In this document: positions 12,066 through 22,900 of the stretch, piece by piece
Numbering within the stretch: position 1 is the first letter of the stretch
Layout: every line of letters begins with the position of its first letter
DNA from: Eonycteris spelaea
Taxonomy: Eukaryota > Chordata > Mammalia > Chiroptera > Pteropodidae
DNA: 64,000 nt
Direction: 5' to 3'
Assembly: GCA_003508835.1 (NCBI GenBank)
Contig: PUFA01000068.1
Location: 6,572,001 to 6,636,000, forward strand
Notes under the pieces: generated by a model
What the model saw: the letters and a program-made list of their open reading frames with translations, nothing else
The model's database searches: none
Told to the model about the DNA's origin: nothing
Made by a program: the position numbers and the translations under genes

Positions 12066-12107
12066 AAGTTCCTATCCTTTAGGACCAAGTTCCTATCCTT
12101 TGTGCCA
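12066..12107. repeat. 21-bp tandem duplication
   Basis: 'aagttcctatccttt' occurs at 12066-12080 and again at 12087-12101, a direct repeat with period 21. It is probably a replication-slippage duplication. Confidence 0.9.
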
Positions 12108-12118
12108 CCATAGAATTC

Positions 12119-12152
12119 TATGCATGCATGCATGCATTCATGCATGCATACA

Positions 12153-12185
<33 letters not shown>
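12119..12185. repeat. Compound (ATGC)n-(ATAC)n microsatellite
   Basis: About eight TGCA/ATGC units (one changed to TTCA) switch to about nine CATA units, then 'tatatgg'. Every position alternates purine and pyrimidine apart from the one change. Confidence 0.95.
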
Positions 12186-12189
12186 GGTA

Positions 12190-12685
12190 GTATCTATTAT
12201 GCTGAACCTTAACTGACATTCTCTTCACATTTCTGAGGCTGTAAGTTCCTCAAGAGCTTACCCACCTATATTAATTAAAAATCTACCATTGTGTATTCTG
12301 TTACTATGAAGTACGATCAGAAGGGAACTAGATAGAATTGTTTGACTAACCTCCTGTAGCATATCCTCTTCCTCACCACAAACTACTGTCATTATAATGG
12401 TAGATATATCATTTATATTCCAAATTAAGTCATCTGTACTCATATTAACAATAGTGAACAGTCGTTCCTATATGTAATTAATAAGTTCTTTCCTTACTCA
12501 GTGTAGATTTTCATCTGTAAAGGTCAAATTGCTTTGCTCTTAGCAAAACCTCTTATGGATAAAAATCTATATAATATCCTCTCTGTTGAAAATCATCCTG
12601 TATCAAGCTATACAAAATTATTTTTAAATTCAAATTATCAAGAAAATACTTCAAATTAAAAAAAATTTTAACTTTTATGAATCTA
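12190..12685. other. Unassigned DNA
   Basis: No gene or clear repeat is found. The 61-codon minus-strand frame at 12258-12443 is not supported. Confidence 0.4.
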
Positions 12686-12689
12686 ATAA

Positions 12690-13000
12690 GAATTTAGTGA
12701 GTACATAATATTGTGATTCTGCTAAGCTTTTACAATGAGTAAGAATGCAAAACCTAAAAGCTGATGAGAAGGTTATATTCCAGTAAAATAACAATAACAA
12801 AATATTGTGATAGTTTATAAAACAGTTGTTTTGGGGACACAGAATAGAGGCAGCTAAATCAGACTAATAAATCTGGAAAGGTCCTGAGGAGGCAAAAGTT
12901 GAGTTGAACAAAATTATAGGTGGGAATTAAGTAGGTGAAGGAGAGTGAATAAAGGTGTTGTGGATAAGAAGAAGTGAGACTGTTTTTGAATGACTAAAAA
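12690..13000 (-). repeat. LINE2, antisense
   Basis: Successive blocks match reversed LINE2: 'ctgctaagcttttacaatga', 'gaaggttatattccagtaaa', 'ggaaaggtcctgaggaggca', 'ggtgggaattaagtaggtga'. These correspond to 'ggagcttacattctagtg' and 'ggaaggcttcctggaggagg'. Confidence 0.55.
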
Positions 13001-13499
13001 CAGAAATCATTGTTTTAGAGACATGCTATTTTCATCATGAAAACATACTTTAATAGGGATGCTATTGTCTTGGAGTCACATGTTATCAATCCTCATTCAA
13101 TAGCGTATATGTTGAGTATTTCTCCCCAGAAGTAAGAATATATTACTCTTAGAAAGTCAAACTCTTGCCTGTTCTTATATGCATTTCTCAGATAAACATA
13201 GAAAGATGTATAATTTGGGGAATGGGAGCAGAGTTTTGTTCTGGTTTTTCTTTAGTTCAAGGATGTCTTATTGCTATATAAATTCTGCAGGGTGTCTATA
13301 ATCAAAGGATGTATTGAGCAAGAAGACAATCTCTTCAAAGAAATTATGTGGGTCTAATGCAAAAATAACAATAACCGCATCATGGCCCAAGCTCCTAAAA
13401 TTCAAAAAGTGAGACACTATCAACAATATAGGAATTCAAATAAAAAGCGATTTTTGTTTTTTAGTTGCTTAACGATTATTGTTTGTAGAATTGTGGAAA
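13001..13499. other. Unassigned DNA
   Basis: No gene or repeat is recognised. The 60-codon frame at 13382-13564 has no domain. Confidence 0.4.
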
Positions 13500-13628
13500 T
13501 AACACAATTGAGACTATGGAGACCAGGTTGTGGGACCTGGCAGAGACCCTTAGTCTTGGTGTGATGTTAGATTTATCATTGAACCTCTCTTAGCCTCAGT
13601 TTCTTCATCTGGAATGATGCTGACATTT
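13500..13628 (+). repeat. MIR SINE fragment, sense
   Basis: 'tgaacctctcttagcctcag' then 'tttcttcatctggaatgat' (13580-13618) is the MIR core 'taacctctctgtgcctcagtttcctcatctgtaaaatg'. Only the middle of the element is well preserved. Confidence 0.65.
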
Positions 13629-13959
13629 TTACATGGGCCACAGATTTGTGAATGTTAAATACATGGATCAACACTTGGTAACTTTAAAGTACAATGCAAT
13701 CATTAGGTACCAAGGCATAAATGACCATGTTCTAGTATCCAGTCAAGAAAGCAACTGCTTTACAGGTCTCTCCATACTTGTTATAGCTAAGACAGCTTTG
13801 ATGAAGTACATTAAACATTTTTAAAGATGATAATAATAATAAAAACACTACCTCTGCCGCCATAGCAGACTCTCAACAAATCATCACAAATTAAAACATC
13901 CTCAGGAAGATGTTATGGACTAGTTTCAAGTCCATTACTCTAATATAAATAAACTAATA

Positions 13960-14215
13960 TAATCTAGTGTGCTTTGTGTAGCAACAAGGCTTTTGAGGTC
14001 AGATTGTGTTGTGTCTGAACCCTAACTCTATCATGTCTTCCTTTTTTTACTCTGGACAATGTGTTTAGCTGTTTGTAGTCTCAGTTCACCAACAAAATGA
14101 AATAATAATGTATCTCTTTATTGTGTGTGTATGTGTATATGTGTCAGAGAGAGAGGAGACTGGGTAAGACAATATAAATGTAATTAACACAGCACCAGAT
14201 GAGTTGGACATGTTA
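13960..14215 (+). repeat. MIR SINE, sense
   Basis: A MIR head ('ttttgaggtcagattgtgtt', 'gaaccctaactctatcatg') is followed by 'ttagctgtttgtagtctcag' and a 3' part 'aacacagcaccagatga'. A (GT)n/(GA)n interruption at 14124-14160 splits it. Confidence 0.55.
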
Positions 14216-14481
14216 AATTCATCTTAGTTTCTGTCTATCGTAAGCAAATTTCAGAGTATTGACCAAGTCACCTTCCCTTGTTAAGAACAAATTATATTTT
14301 AGTTGTCTGAGACATGTTCTTGTCTTAAGTGCAGAAGTAGTATCTTAAAATACTCACAATACTCTTTTACAAAAGTTTAATCAAGACTGAAAAAACAATG
14401 GGAGCCTTTATAAGGAGAAGGGATATCTCTAAAACCATGGGAGGATATTAGGGTTCTCAGGAGGGCTCCTGATTACACAGT

Positions 14482-14793
14482 GTGATCATTTGTTTTGAGG
14501 TGGCATCGATATTGGAAACATACTTCCAGCCCAAGGAAATGATTGAAATAAAAGATGTGTTGTCCTCCAAAGTTTTCTCTTGCATCCCTGTGTCTCAAGA
14601 CATAGCCATTTATCTGAAGGGATCAGAGATGTCCTTCTTTGACACAGAGGGAGTTCTTCAGGGAGCTCCATACAAGAGCAAGAATGCCCACCTGGGCTCA
14701 TCCATGCCTCACACTGAGTTGGCAGTCTTCCAGTCAGAACCCCAACTGCCTGGAAGATTTAGAATGGATCAAGTGGCTGATTTTTATTTCTAG
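14482..14793. other. Unassigned segment open on both strands
   Basis: A 103-codon ATG frame on the + strand (14482-14793) overlaps a 71-codon frame on the minus strand (14486-14701). The base composition is more GC-balanced than the flanks, and it sits between two MIR clusters. I recognise no domain, no signal peptide and no poly(A) or splice context. It could be a fragment of an LTR or transposon I do not know, a lineage-specific exon, or chance. I do not call it a gene. Confidence 0.35.
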
Positions 14794-14884
14794 GGATTAA
14801 TATTAACCTTTATAGACTCCTAAGGAGGAGAACTGCATCTTTACTTATTCTGACTAATTGTCTGAAAATTAAAATTTGGAAATT

Positions 14885-15105
14885 TAAAAACATGGTCTTT
14901 AGAGTTACGCAGACCTGAGTTTAAATATGGCTCTGCCATATTCTAGCTGTGTGGCCTAAAGGAAGTATTTTAAACTCTTAAGTATTGAATGGACACATCA
15001 CCTATTTCATGTGACTATGGAGAGAAATGATTGAAAATACGTATAATATCTACATGAATGCCTGGTCTCTGACAGAAAGTTAGAGATCAAAAAATTGTCT
15101 ATTTT
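14885..15105 (+). repeat. MIR SINE, sense
   Basis: A classic MIR: 'gcagacctgagtttaaatat' and 'ggctctgccatattctagct' then 'gtgtggcct' (14920-14957), matching 'cctgggttcgaatcccggctctgccacttactagctgtgtgacct'. A 3' section follows, 'gaatgcctggtctctgacag'. Confidence 0.85.
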
Positions 15106-15199
15106 TATTAATAAAGTCACCAAGTAACATTTAAACTCTTCCTACGTGCCTGAGATTGTGTTGCTTACTTTCATGTATAATTACCTATCACTCTTTTGG

Positions 15200-15465
15200 G
15201 CTTTTGTCAGAGTGTAATGCAATGTTTAAATATCCAATTTTGGAAGCTGAAAGACTGGGTATATATTCCTTCTGAACTACTTTACCAAGTAACTTAAACC
15301 TTTCTAAATGTCTTCTTACCTATAAAATGTGAATGCTATCAGAACTAACTTCGTACCATTGCTATAGAGTTTAATATGATGGTCAGTGCACGATGTTTGG
15401 CAATATGTCTGGCATATGACAGACATTTAAACAATGGTGTTATGTTATTATTATTGTCATCTTCA
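15200..15465 (+). repeat. MIR SINE, sense
   Basis: A second MIR in the same direction shows 'agtaacttaaacctttctaa', 'cttacctataaaatgtgaat', 'gtctggcatatgacagacat', 'ttattattattgtcat'. A short antisense MIR or LINE2 scrap may lie at 15130-15200 ('cttcctacgtgcctgaga'). Confidence 0.65.
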
Positions 15466-15754
15466 CATGTTAGGTAGCATGGTAAGATGCAAGCGGAGAA
15501 AGTGATTTATATTCTATAATTATTCCTATGTAATTATTGTGTGATAGGAAAAATAATCAAAGTCCTGCTGTGAAACAGAGTTCTGTTTATGTCTATATAA
15601 TCTTAGATGGATTTCTATTCATTTTAAATCATTTGTTGAGCCTCGGAATCATTCTCGTCAGGATAAAAGCAATAAAATCTGTTACTTTTCTGTGGTTTCT
15701 ATAATCTGTTACCTCATATCTAATCATCGAAAACAGTACCTGTTCATTACCTAA

Positions 15755-16274
15755 CAGTTGCTGTAGGTCAGAATTCTGGCATGGCATGACCAGATCCTTT
15801 GCTTAGGATCTCACATGTCTTTAAGTCGAGGTGTTGCCGGGCTGGGCTATTTTCTGGATAGTTGCCAGGGAGAATCTGCTTCCAAACTCATTTAGGTTGT
15901 TGAGAGATTTCAGTTCCATGGGTTGTAGGACTGAGGTTGCTTTTTCTTTGCTGGGCTGCCCTTAATCCCTGGGGGCCTGTTTCTTCTCTTTGCATATGGC
16001 CCCTTACATCTCAACTAGAAAAAGCTCATTGAATCCTTGGAATCTCTTTGACTTTACCTACTACTGCATCTCCTCTTCTTGCAGCTGGAAAAGGCTCTCT
16101 GCTTTGAAGGGCTCATATGTTTAGATTGAATCCACCTGGATAATCGAGGCTACTCTCTAATTTTAAGGTCTGTGATCCAAATCCACAAAGTCTCTTTGCC
16201 ATATAACATAATATGTTTATACTTTCTAAGGATTCACACATGGAAATCTTTGGAGGAATATTCTGCCAACTATG
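15755..16274 (-). mobile_element. Solo LTR, MaLR/ERVL-like, antisense
   Basis: The + strand reads 'gaattctggcatggcatgac', 'gtcgaggtgttgccgggctg', 'ggttgtaggactgaggttgc', 'ttgaagggctcatatgttta', 'ccacctggataatcgaggct', 'tttgccatataacataat', and ends 'atctttggaggaatattctg'. This order is a common mammalian LTR seen reversed (LTR 5' end 'cagaataatggcccccaaaga'). No internal retroviral sequence accompanies it. Exact subfamily is uncertain. Confidence 0.65.
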
Positions 16275-16309
16275 AAGAAAAAAAGTTACTTTAAAGTGTA
16301 CCATGATGA

Positions 16310-17190
16310 GTCAAGATACTATATGTGAAATTGTTTAAGATAATATTAATACATATTAATTTATATTTTCTTCATATTTACCAAAACTATACTTGATTTC
16401 TAAAAGATAGCTTCATACTTCAACCTGGAAGATACTTTATATAAAAGTACTTTGAAATTTTAGGAGATCTGTACAAGTTGACGTTTTTATGGTAATTAAA
16501 TATGTAAAAACATATGCCGCAAACACAGTGACTGAAATTTCAATATCTAAGATAAACTACTACACGTTGATATGCCAACTGGGAAATTGTCAGTGGGGAT
16601 TACTACATGGAGACCTGTGTGACCTAGAGTTTGTTTCATTTCACATTTGCCAATAAAATCAACTAGGAAAGTTTATAAATGATTCAGGAATTTTTTTTTT
16701 TTTGCTTTATCTTTCCCCTCTCATATTGTTTTCAGATTTAGAAATTTTGAAATGTATTATTTATTTTTTTCAGAAAAAACTATATTCACATTCATAAAAT
16801 TGTGCCTACATAAAAAATAAGCAATAATTAATTGATGTGCTTTATTTATGTAATTATTAAGTCTACAATGTTTACACAGCCAGAGTTACATGTTCATATA
16901 CCCAGCAAAAGGGTGTTTTACTAAAAGTAATTTTAAAAAAAAATTTTAATGTACTAAAGCAAGAGATACTCAATGTATAATTTTAAATGAAAAAAAATAA
17001 GAAGAAAACTAAAATTTATTATAATTGTTTCACCTATAGCAGAGATAATCACATTTAACAAGAGATGATTTCATGGTTGTGATCACACTTTTTTTTACTT
17101 CAAATATAATTTTATTACTTTCTGCATAGTCTCAAAACGTTTGTGAATATGCTTCATATGATTGCCTAATGTCCCACTGAAAACATTTAT
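16310..17190. other. AT-rich unassigned DNA
   Basis: Long A/T runs and no gene. Parts may be L1-derived but are too decayed to place. Confidence 0.4.
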
Positions 17191-17194
17191 CCCG

Positions 17195-17320
17195 GTAATT
17201 TCAATTTAGAATTACTTCCTCGGTACCAATGATGTGCCTAGCAGTGTGCTGGAAATAGGCTTAGAAAGATGAGAAATGACCATCCTCCCCTGAAAGTATT
17301 GTGTGAGGAAAAAACAAGTA
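17195..17320 (-). repeat. LINE2 3' end, antisense
   Basis: 'accaatgatgtgcctagcag' followed by 'tgtgctggaaataggcttag' and 'aagatgagaaatgaccatcc' is a reversed LINE2 end ('tactatgtgccaggcactgtgctaggcgctgggg'). Confidence 0.55.
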
Positions 17321-18245
17321 GACAGAGAAAGAAATATACGATGGTTTATTTCCAACAATATCTATTAGATAACATATAAACGTGTGTCTCTAACAAGCGT
17401 TCATATAAATTTTTCAGATTGTCACTTTACACTCCAAATATATTACAAGCAAACACACCATTTTTTCCCCCTGAACTTGCAGTGTTACGGTCAATGTTAA
17501 TAATTGTTACTAATTTAGCTGGGTTTATTAATGAGTATTCGATTATCTTAGGACCTTTAAACAATTCAAGAATTCCGAATCCTCAGTTTGTTCTACAATG
17601 TCAGGGAGGTAATGACCATAAATAATAATCAGCTCTTTGTGGGCACTCTAATCTTAATTACTTGTTTGCTTCAGCCTTCATCTAACTGAAATTTTATGAT
17701 CCAAAAGTGATTTACAGCTATAAATTAAATAATTATCTTAGGTACTGCCAGAACTACTGGGACTGGTGATGTGAAATCTGATCAATCTTGTGGAGCTTAA
17801 TGTCTCCTATGAATTGAAACCAGCTCAGGAATTCATAGCCTGTTTTATTGTCTCCTGCAGACTGGCCATTTAGATCAGGAAAGTGAAAAAAAAGAGAAGA
17901 AAATGTATTATCTGTCTCAAACCTGTGGCAGCCAAGTGAAAAGATTTAGAAAGTCATAAAAATTACTCTAAAGAAAAAGAGTATGGAAACAATTTGATCT
18001 GGGTGGTTTAGAAGAAATGGACCAGAATAACTCTTGTCCAGCAGTTCATAGAAATATCTGCTTAGTATTGTACCTTTACACAATTACAGAGGACCATATG
18101 TTACTTCAAATCTGCTAACAAACAAAATTTTTAGTAGCCACTCCCACTCCAACTGCTTTCTCGTATTGTACTTGAATTATTACAGTCATGAAGAGAAAAG
18201 CATTGTGATAACATTTATTATAGAGATATGTGCAATGTACAAGTT
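17321..18245. other. Unassigned DNA
   Basis: About 0.9 kb with no recognised repeat or gene. The 68-codon frame at 17419-17625 has no domain. Confidence 0.4.
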
Positions 18246-18249
18246 GAGC

Positions 18250-18430
18250 ACAGAGGAAAGAGAAATGCCATGTTATTTAAGAGGTTGGAGAGGTCTTAGA
18301 GGCTACCTGTGGGCAAAATCCTCTTTTTTGAGAATAAACCAAAGCTCAGAGTGATTGTGGCTTGCCCCAAGTGACACTGCTCAGGTGATAACACCTGGCT
18401 TTGTAATTGAATTCTGGATGCTATTTTCAC
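18250..18430 (-). repeat. MIR SINE, antisense
   Basis: 'gaataaaccaaagctcagag', 'gtgattgtggcttgccccaa', 'gtgacactgctcaggtgata' and 'attgaattctggatgc' follow the reversed MIR order ('ggaaactgaggctcagagagg', 'cttgcccaaggtcacacagct', 'ggattcgaacccag'). Confidence 0.65.
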
Positions 18431-18679
18431 TTGACTTTTCCTCTCTTCACTCTGTGCAACTTAGCTGAACACTTTATATTTCTTCCCCTAAGAAAATGTT
18501 TTCTCAGCTGCCAATGTCTATCCTTTGATCAAGAGGGAAGCTTGCTCCGTATTCTTTTACCTTTCAGCCTATAATCATTTGTTGCTTTATCATGCATTTC
18601 TTATCCTATTAGATGATAGAGGTAGCTATAAAGGTCAGTATCCTTTGTCTGATGGAACCAATTAACTACTAGGGAACAC

Positions 18680-18900
18680 AATAATAAGTAAATAAACTAA
18701 TAAAGTAAATGAGTGCATATGGTAATAAGTTCTGTGAGGAAACTAACTAGACACTGAATTATGGGGCCTAATGTTAGATAGTATGTAGAAGATGCTTTAG
18801 AGAATGTGGCCAGGGAAGGCCTCTGGCAGGAGGTGGCCTTGCAAGACATGGCAAGCAAGATGAAACTTGAAGGATGAGAGGAAAGGCTGGCTGTATAGTA
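18680..18900 (-). repeat. LINE2, antisense
   Basis: 'ggtaataagttctgtgagga', 'gagaatgtggccagggaagg', 'cctctggcaggaggtggcct', 'tgaaacttgaaggatgagag' match the reversed LINE2 blocks 'gataagtgctatgagga', 'cagggaaggcttcctggaggaggtgac', 'cttgaaggatgagtagg'. The 117- and 141-codon frames overlapping here are shadows of this repeat. Confidence 0.8.
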
Positions 18901-19214
18901 TATTCTTGTCTCCTCATGTTTACTGCACCACCTCCGGCATTTGCCGTAAATGGGATACTGTGGAAGTCCCAAAGTGGGACCTTTCTCTGTCTTAACACCG
19001 AACCTGCAAAATTCCAGACAACTGCAATGATCTTTTTCTTCTACTATCATAAGACTGTGAAATGGGGGTTTTCCCTGTTCTCTATCTCACAGATAACATT
19101 GTTAACATACAAAAACTTGTTGATGTGCATGTTCTGTCCTACTCAGTCTAATCTAACACAGTGCAGACCCCAATCCATTTCTCAATGCATATCTGCTGTT
19201 GGTGATGACCTTCC

Positions 19215-19345
19215 ACTTGTTCATCTATTCGAGAAACATATATTAAGCACCTTCAATGTGTCTGAGCCTGTGTTGTGTGAGGTGCTGGAGATCCAGTGAT
19301 AAGGAAGACAGACCAAAGCCTTATTTTGTAGGATCTAGCGTCAAC
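19215..19345 (-). repeat. LINE2 3' end, antisense
   Basis: 'tatattaagcaccttcaatg' then 'tgtgaggtgctggagatcca' and 'gtgataaggaagacagac' is the reversed LINE2 terminal region. Confidence 0.75.
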
Positions 19346-19349
19346 CATG

Positions 19350-20980
19350 AAAGTCCATGGCTTAGCTCTTCCCTTGTTTACTAATGAGAGGTGACTCGCT
19401 TATTATAGACTTTATCCCTGCTGTTTTTAAAATATGAAGCCTAGTGATTATAATCATTGGTGACTCACTCTTCTGTTGGGTTCAGTTTTCTCCTTCTTGA
19501 AAAGGAAGAAATAAAGGGCATTATCCCTTCCATTAGAGTTTTGGAGCAGAATTAGATGAGATTCAAATATGAGAGTGCTGATAAGCTACAAATGGTTATG
19601 CAAAAATGGTATGACACTTCTGTATAATGCGGTGGCAGTGACTACTGTTCTTTGTTCATACTCATATGAAATAATTGATCATCATTATCACTGCCAAATA
19701 TTTACTGTGTGCTCACCACAGCCAAGCTTTGTGTGTGGCTTCCTCTCCTGTGGATCAAAGAGTGTGTTTTTATAGACTGTATTTCTCAGATTCTTCAGTG
19801 TAAACAGAATCATATATTCTGTATTATCAAATCACCCTAAGTTTGCTAAAGTGATCAAACCACTAGAATTATGGAGACAGGATATTCTGGGTTTAAGTAT
19901 TTGTTTTATTATATCCTAGATAGACATATGTTTTATGTTTTATTTCTCCTTTATAAATTGTTTCTACAAAAGTAGATTACGAAGAACTTCCCAATTTTTT
20001 TTTTTTTTTTTTTTTGGCCTGGGTAAATAATGTATCTTGGGGCTTAGTGTTCTTTCTAAGAAAAAAAAATTAAATTCTTTCCAATAAGAGGAAACAAGAT
20101 TACACTGGAATGTATGTCAGTAAAGTTTAACCTTTATTGACAAGGATACTATATCATTGTGTACAATTCTTGTTCACCTCTCTCGAGAGGGCCTAAAGAG
20201 AAATCAAATGCAAAGTGGCATAGAGAAGTAGTCTCTACCTCTCAAGCATATTACAAAGCTTGCAATATTGCTTTATTTCAGCATTCAAAAACTATACTAA
20301 GACTCAATAAAACTTTCCATAAATGGAGCAAATTGTTGATCTGATCAACTAAAGTTGCAAAATCTCGTATAAAATAAACAAATCTCATTTTCTGAGCAAA
20401 TTACTTTTTCTAAGCCTTCACCAGAATTGACCATTATTAAATTTACTATTCAGTGCCCTATAAAAAAAAACTCAAAAACACACATGGCAAGCAAAATGTT
20501 CCTAGCTTGAGTGGAGTTAACAAATAGAAGTTTGAAACAGTTTGTTATGCAGCCTAAAGATTTCTGCTAGATAAGGCTAATTAAATTGAAAGTAGAAACT
20601 TTGCACATTTGATTTGTGTATGGATTAGCATGAAAATATATTAATTCAATTAGCTTTCTAGATTTTCAAAAGTGATTTGTTTTTTGGTTCTAATCTGTAA
20701 TAATTATAACAAATGTTTATGGATAACCTTGCTTATGCTCTCCTTGGTAATTACCACAGCCAATAACAGACAAACAAGAGATGACAAACCTTCTAACTAA
20801 ATTTTATCGCTGAAATATGATTCATATCTCTTCTCTGTTTGACAGGCCTTGTTCTGGTCTTTTAAAATTTCATATACACTCTTGTTATGACTCCTAATTA
20901 GACCCCTTTCTTGGGATTTCTGTCTTTTACTTTGTCCTATGCAGAGTTGCCACATCCATCTTAATAAAACACAGAGCACA
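19350..20980. other. Unassigned, repeat-poor DNA
   Basis: About 1.6 kb with no gene. It contains a T-run at about 19994-20015 that could be the tail of a lost antisense retroposon. Open frames are 68 codons or fewer. Confidence 0.4.
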
Positions 20981-20984
20981 GTGT

Positions 20985-21240
20985 CAACTCCTTAACATGA
21001 TGGCAAGATCCTCAATAATCTAGTCCTGATCCAGTCCACTAATCTCCTTCATTCACCCATTCCTAGACTAATGACATACTCTATTCCTCACACATTCACA
21101 TGTTCCTGCTTATGTGCCTTTGTTTGCATTGTCTAGAATGACACTGACACCTTCTTCATCTCTCATCTTCACCTATAATCTCTGATTACAGGCATTTGAA
21201 TAGATAGAGTGCTCTATGAATGTTGAATAATACTAAGAAC
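20985..21240 (+). repeat. LINE2, sense
   Basis: 'caactccttaacatgatggc', 'tcctcaataatctagtcctg', 'catgttcctgcttatgtgcc', 'tttgcattgtctagaatgac' reproduce the LINE2 blocks 'aaactccttagcctggcat', 'ccctncatgatctggcccc', 'cctttgcacatgctgttcc' and 'tgcctggaatgc'. Confidence 0.7.
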
Positions 21241-21347
21241 CTTTAGAATAAAACTCATATGGCACATACATCAATCTAAACTTGTTTATTTTTTCTTATT
21301 CCTTGACAATATTTAATATGCAAAACCATGTCCATCTTGCTAACTTT

Positions 21348-21770
21348 TTTATTTTTAAAAAAATTTATTAAATTTATTGGAATGATAAAATTATGTAGGT
21401 TTCAAGTGTATAATTCTATAATAGATCATTTATATATTGCATTGTGTGTTCACCACCCAAGTCAAATATCCTCCAGTCACCATACATTTGACCCTCTTTA
21501 CCCTTTTCTACCTCCCCACCCTCAACTCCATTTTCCCTCTGGAAACCACCATACTGTTTTCCATGTCTGAGTTTTTGTTTCTGTGTTTGTCTTGTTTGTT
21601 CACTTGTTGCTTTTAGTTTTATATCCCACATAAAAATGGAATCTTATGGTTCTTGACTTTGTCTATTTGACTTATTTTACTTAGCATGATATTATCAAGA
21701 TTTAACCATGTTGTCACAAATGACAGTATTTAATCTTTGCTTATGGCTGAGTAGTGTTCCGCTGCATATA
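21348..21770 (-). mobile_element. 5'-truncated L1 with target duplication
   Basis: An antisense L1 tail: reversed A-rich tail and 3' UTR from 21348 ('gtttcaagtgtataattcta', 'cattgtgtgttcaccaccca'), then the end of ORF2 ('ttagttttatatcccacata', 'atggctgagtagtgttccgc'). It stops abruptly at 21770. The 10-mer 'tgctaacttt' flanks both sides (21338-21347 and 21771-21780), a target-site duplication expected from L1 insertion. The truncated copy cannot encode a functional protein. The 3' UTR type is laurasiatherian. Confidence 0.9.
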
Positions 21771-21944
21771 TGCTAACTTTCATATCACATGTCTTTTATA
21801 TAGTGATTCTTTATATATAGTTGAAGGAATAAAGAATCTTTTATCATATTGAACAGATGTGCTTGAGTCTTTTCTTACCTTCATCCAGAATATCTATCTC
21901 TTTGAATAATTTCTTATTTTACAAAGATTTACCACATTAATGGC

Positions 21945-22195
21945 CTTTTTCCTCCTTCAAGTTTAAGTTTAGGTGACATTTCTTTTGGAAATTATTTCCC
22001 AAGGACACTTTGGCAGAGTTAGATATATCATGTTATCAGTGGATATATTTGTGTTGTTGTACTCATCTTTTTTGGAATTGTAAATTCACTGAAGGATGGG
22101 ATACTTTCATGTCAGAATTTTCAGTATTAAATAATAAGGCCTGACACAAAAGAAGGCCTATAATTAATGTTTACTAATATGTTTGATTTATAAAT
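21945..22195 (+). repeat. LINE2 3' end, sense
   Basis: 'ggtgacatttcttttggaaa', 'ttgtaaattcactgaaggat', 'gggatactttcatgtcagaa', 'ggcctgacacaaaagaaggc' match LINE2 blocks around 'agactgtaagctccttgagggcagggac' and 'gcctggcacatagtaggc'. Confidence 0.65.
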
Positions 22196-22394
22196 GTCTA
22201 TTCTCTAATTATAATGTGATCTAGACTACAAACTACACTTTTGTAAAGTCTTTCATATTTTTGTTCTTTTGAAAATGCTGTCTTTTCTCTAAATACTCAC
22301 ATAATCTCTTTCATGGAATTTATAATTTTCTGTCCGAAGTATCTTAAGTTATAGACATGTTCATTTTCCCAAACTAACTTGTGAAATATTCTAG

Positions 22395-22495
22395 TAATGA
22401 CTATGTTTAATTTTTCTGAATACTTATTTCCATAATCCTGACACAGATTGAGAACCTGACAGGCATTCAATAAATATTTAATGAACGGATGATTA
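22395..22495 (+). repeat. LINE2 3' terminus, sense
   Basis: The ending 'aacctgacaggcattcaata' plus 'aatatttaatgaacggatg' is the LINE2 terminus ('cacatagtaggcgctcaataaatgtttgttgaatgaatg'). It is a separate copy or the displaced end of the preceding one. Confidence 0.6.
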
Positions 22496-22524
22496 CATGA
22501 TGCAGACCATTTTCTGAGATAGAT

Positions 22525-22543
22525 CTAATGCGTACCGCATTAG
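22525..22543. repeat. Perfect 8-bp inverted repeat with CpGs
   Basis: 'ctaatgcg', a 3-base spacer, then 'cgcattag'. Both arms contain a CpG, which is rare in this AT-rich window. No flanking repeat explains it. Confidence 0.8.
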
Positions 22544-22800
22544 TTATCTGAAGTACTAGGAAATCATCTAACCCAAATGCAACTCGATGATGGAGACATT
22601 ACACCTATTATCACAGAGAAGCATCTTACAGAGTCCGCAGTTTGGGTGGTGGGTAGAGGTGGTAGAGGAGTTGGCATGTTGCACTGGTGGTGAAACTGCT
22701 GTTTACACTGCCATGGCACCTTGCAGTTTTCTACAACCATTATTTAACATGACCCTGACTAAAGGCCATTGAAGCAAGCAGAGTGAGGATTCTTCGTTGT
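22544..22800. other. Unassigned DNA
   Basis: No gene or repeat is recognised. The 61-codon frame at 22587-22772 is GC-balanced but has no domain. Confidence 0.35.
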
Positions 22801-22804
22801 ATTC

Positions 22805-22900
22805 CTTTTTAGTTTATTTTAGTAAATCTTTATTGAGTAACAACCAATGTTCCAGACATTAGCTAGACATGGGTGATGAAGGGATAGAGAACTAGACATT
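22805..22900 (-). repeat. LINE2 3' end, antisense
   Basis: 'taaatctttattgagtaaca', 'aatgttccagacattagcta' and 'gacatgggtgatgaagggat' follow reversed LINE2 order. Confidence 0.55.

Noticed and set aside
18874..19299. 141-codon open frame, the longest in the window
   Set aside because: It overlaps antisense LINE2 sequence at both ends (18680-18900 and 19215-19345), has no domain and shows no exon or retrocopy features.
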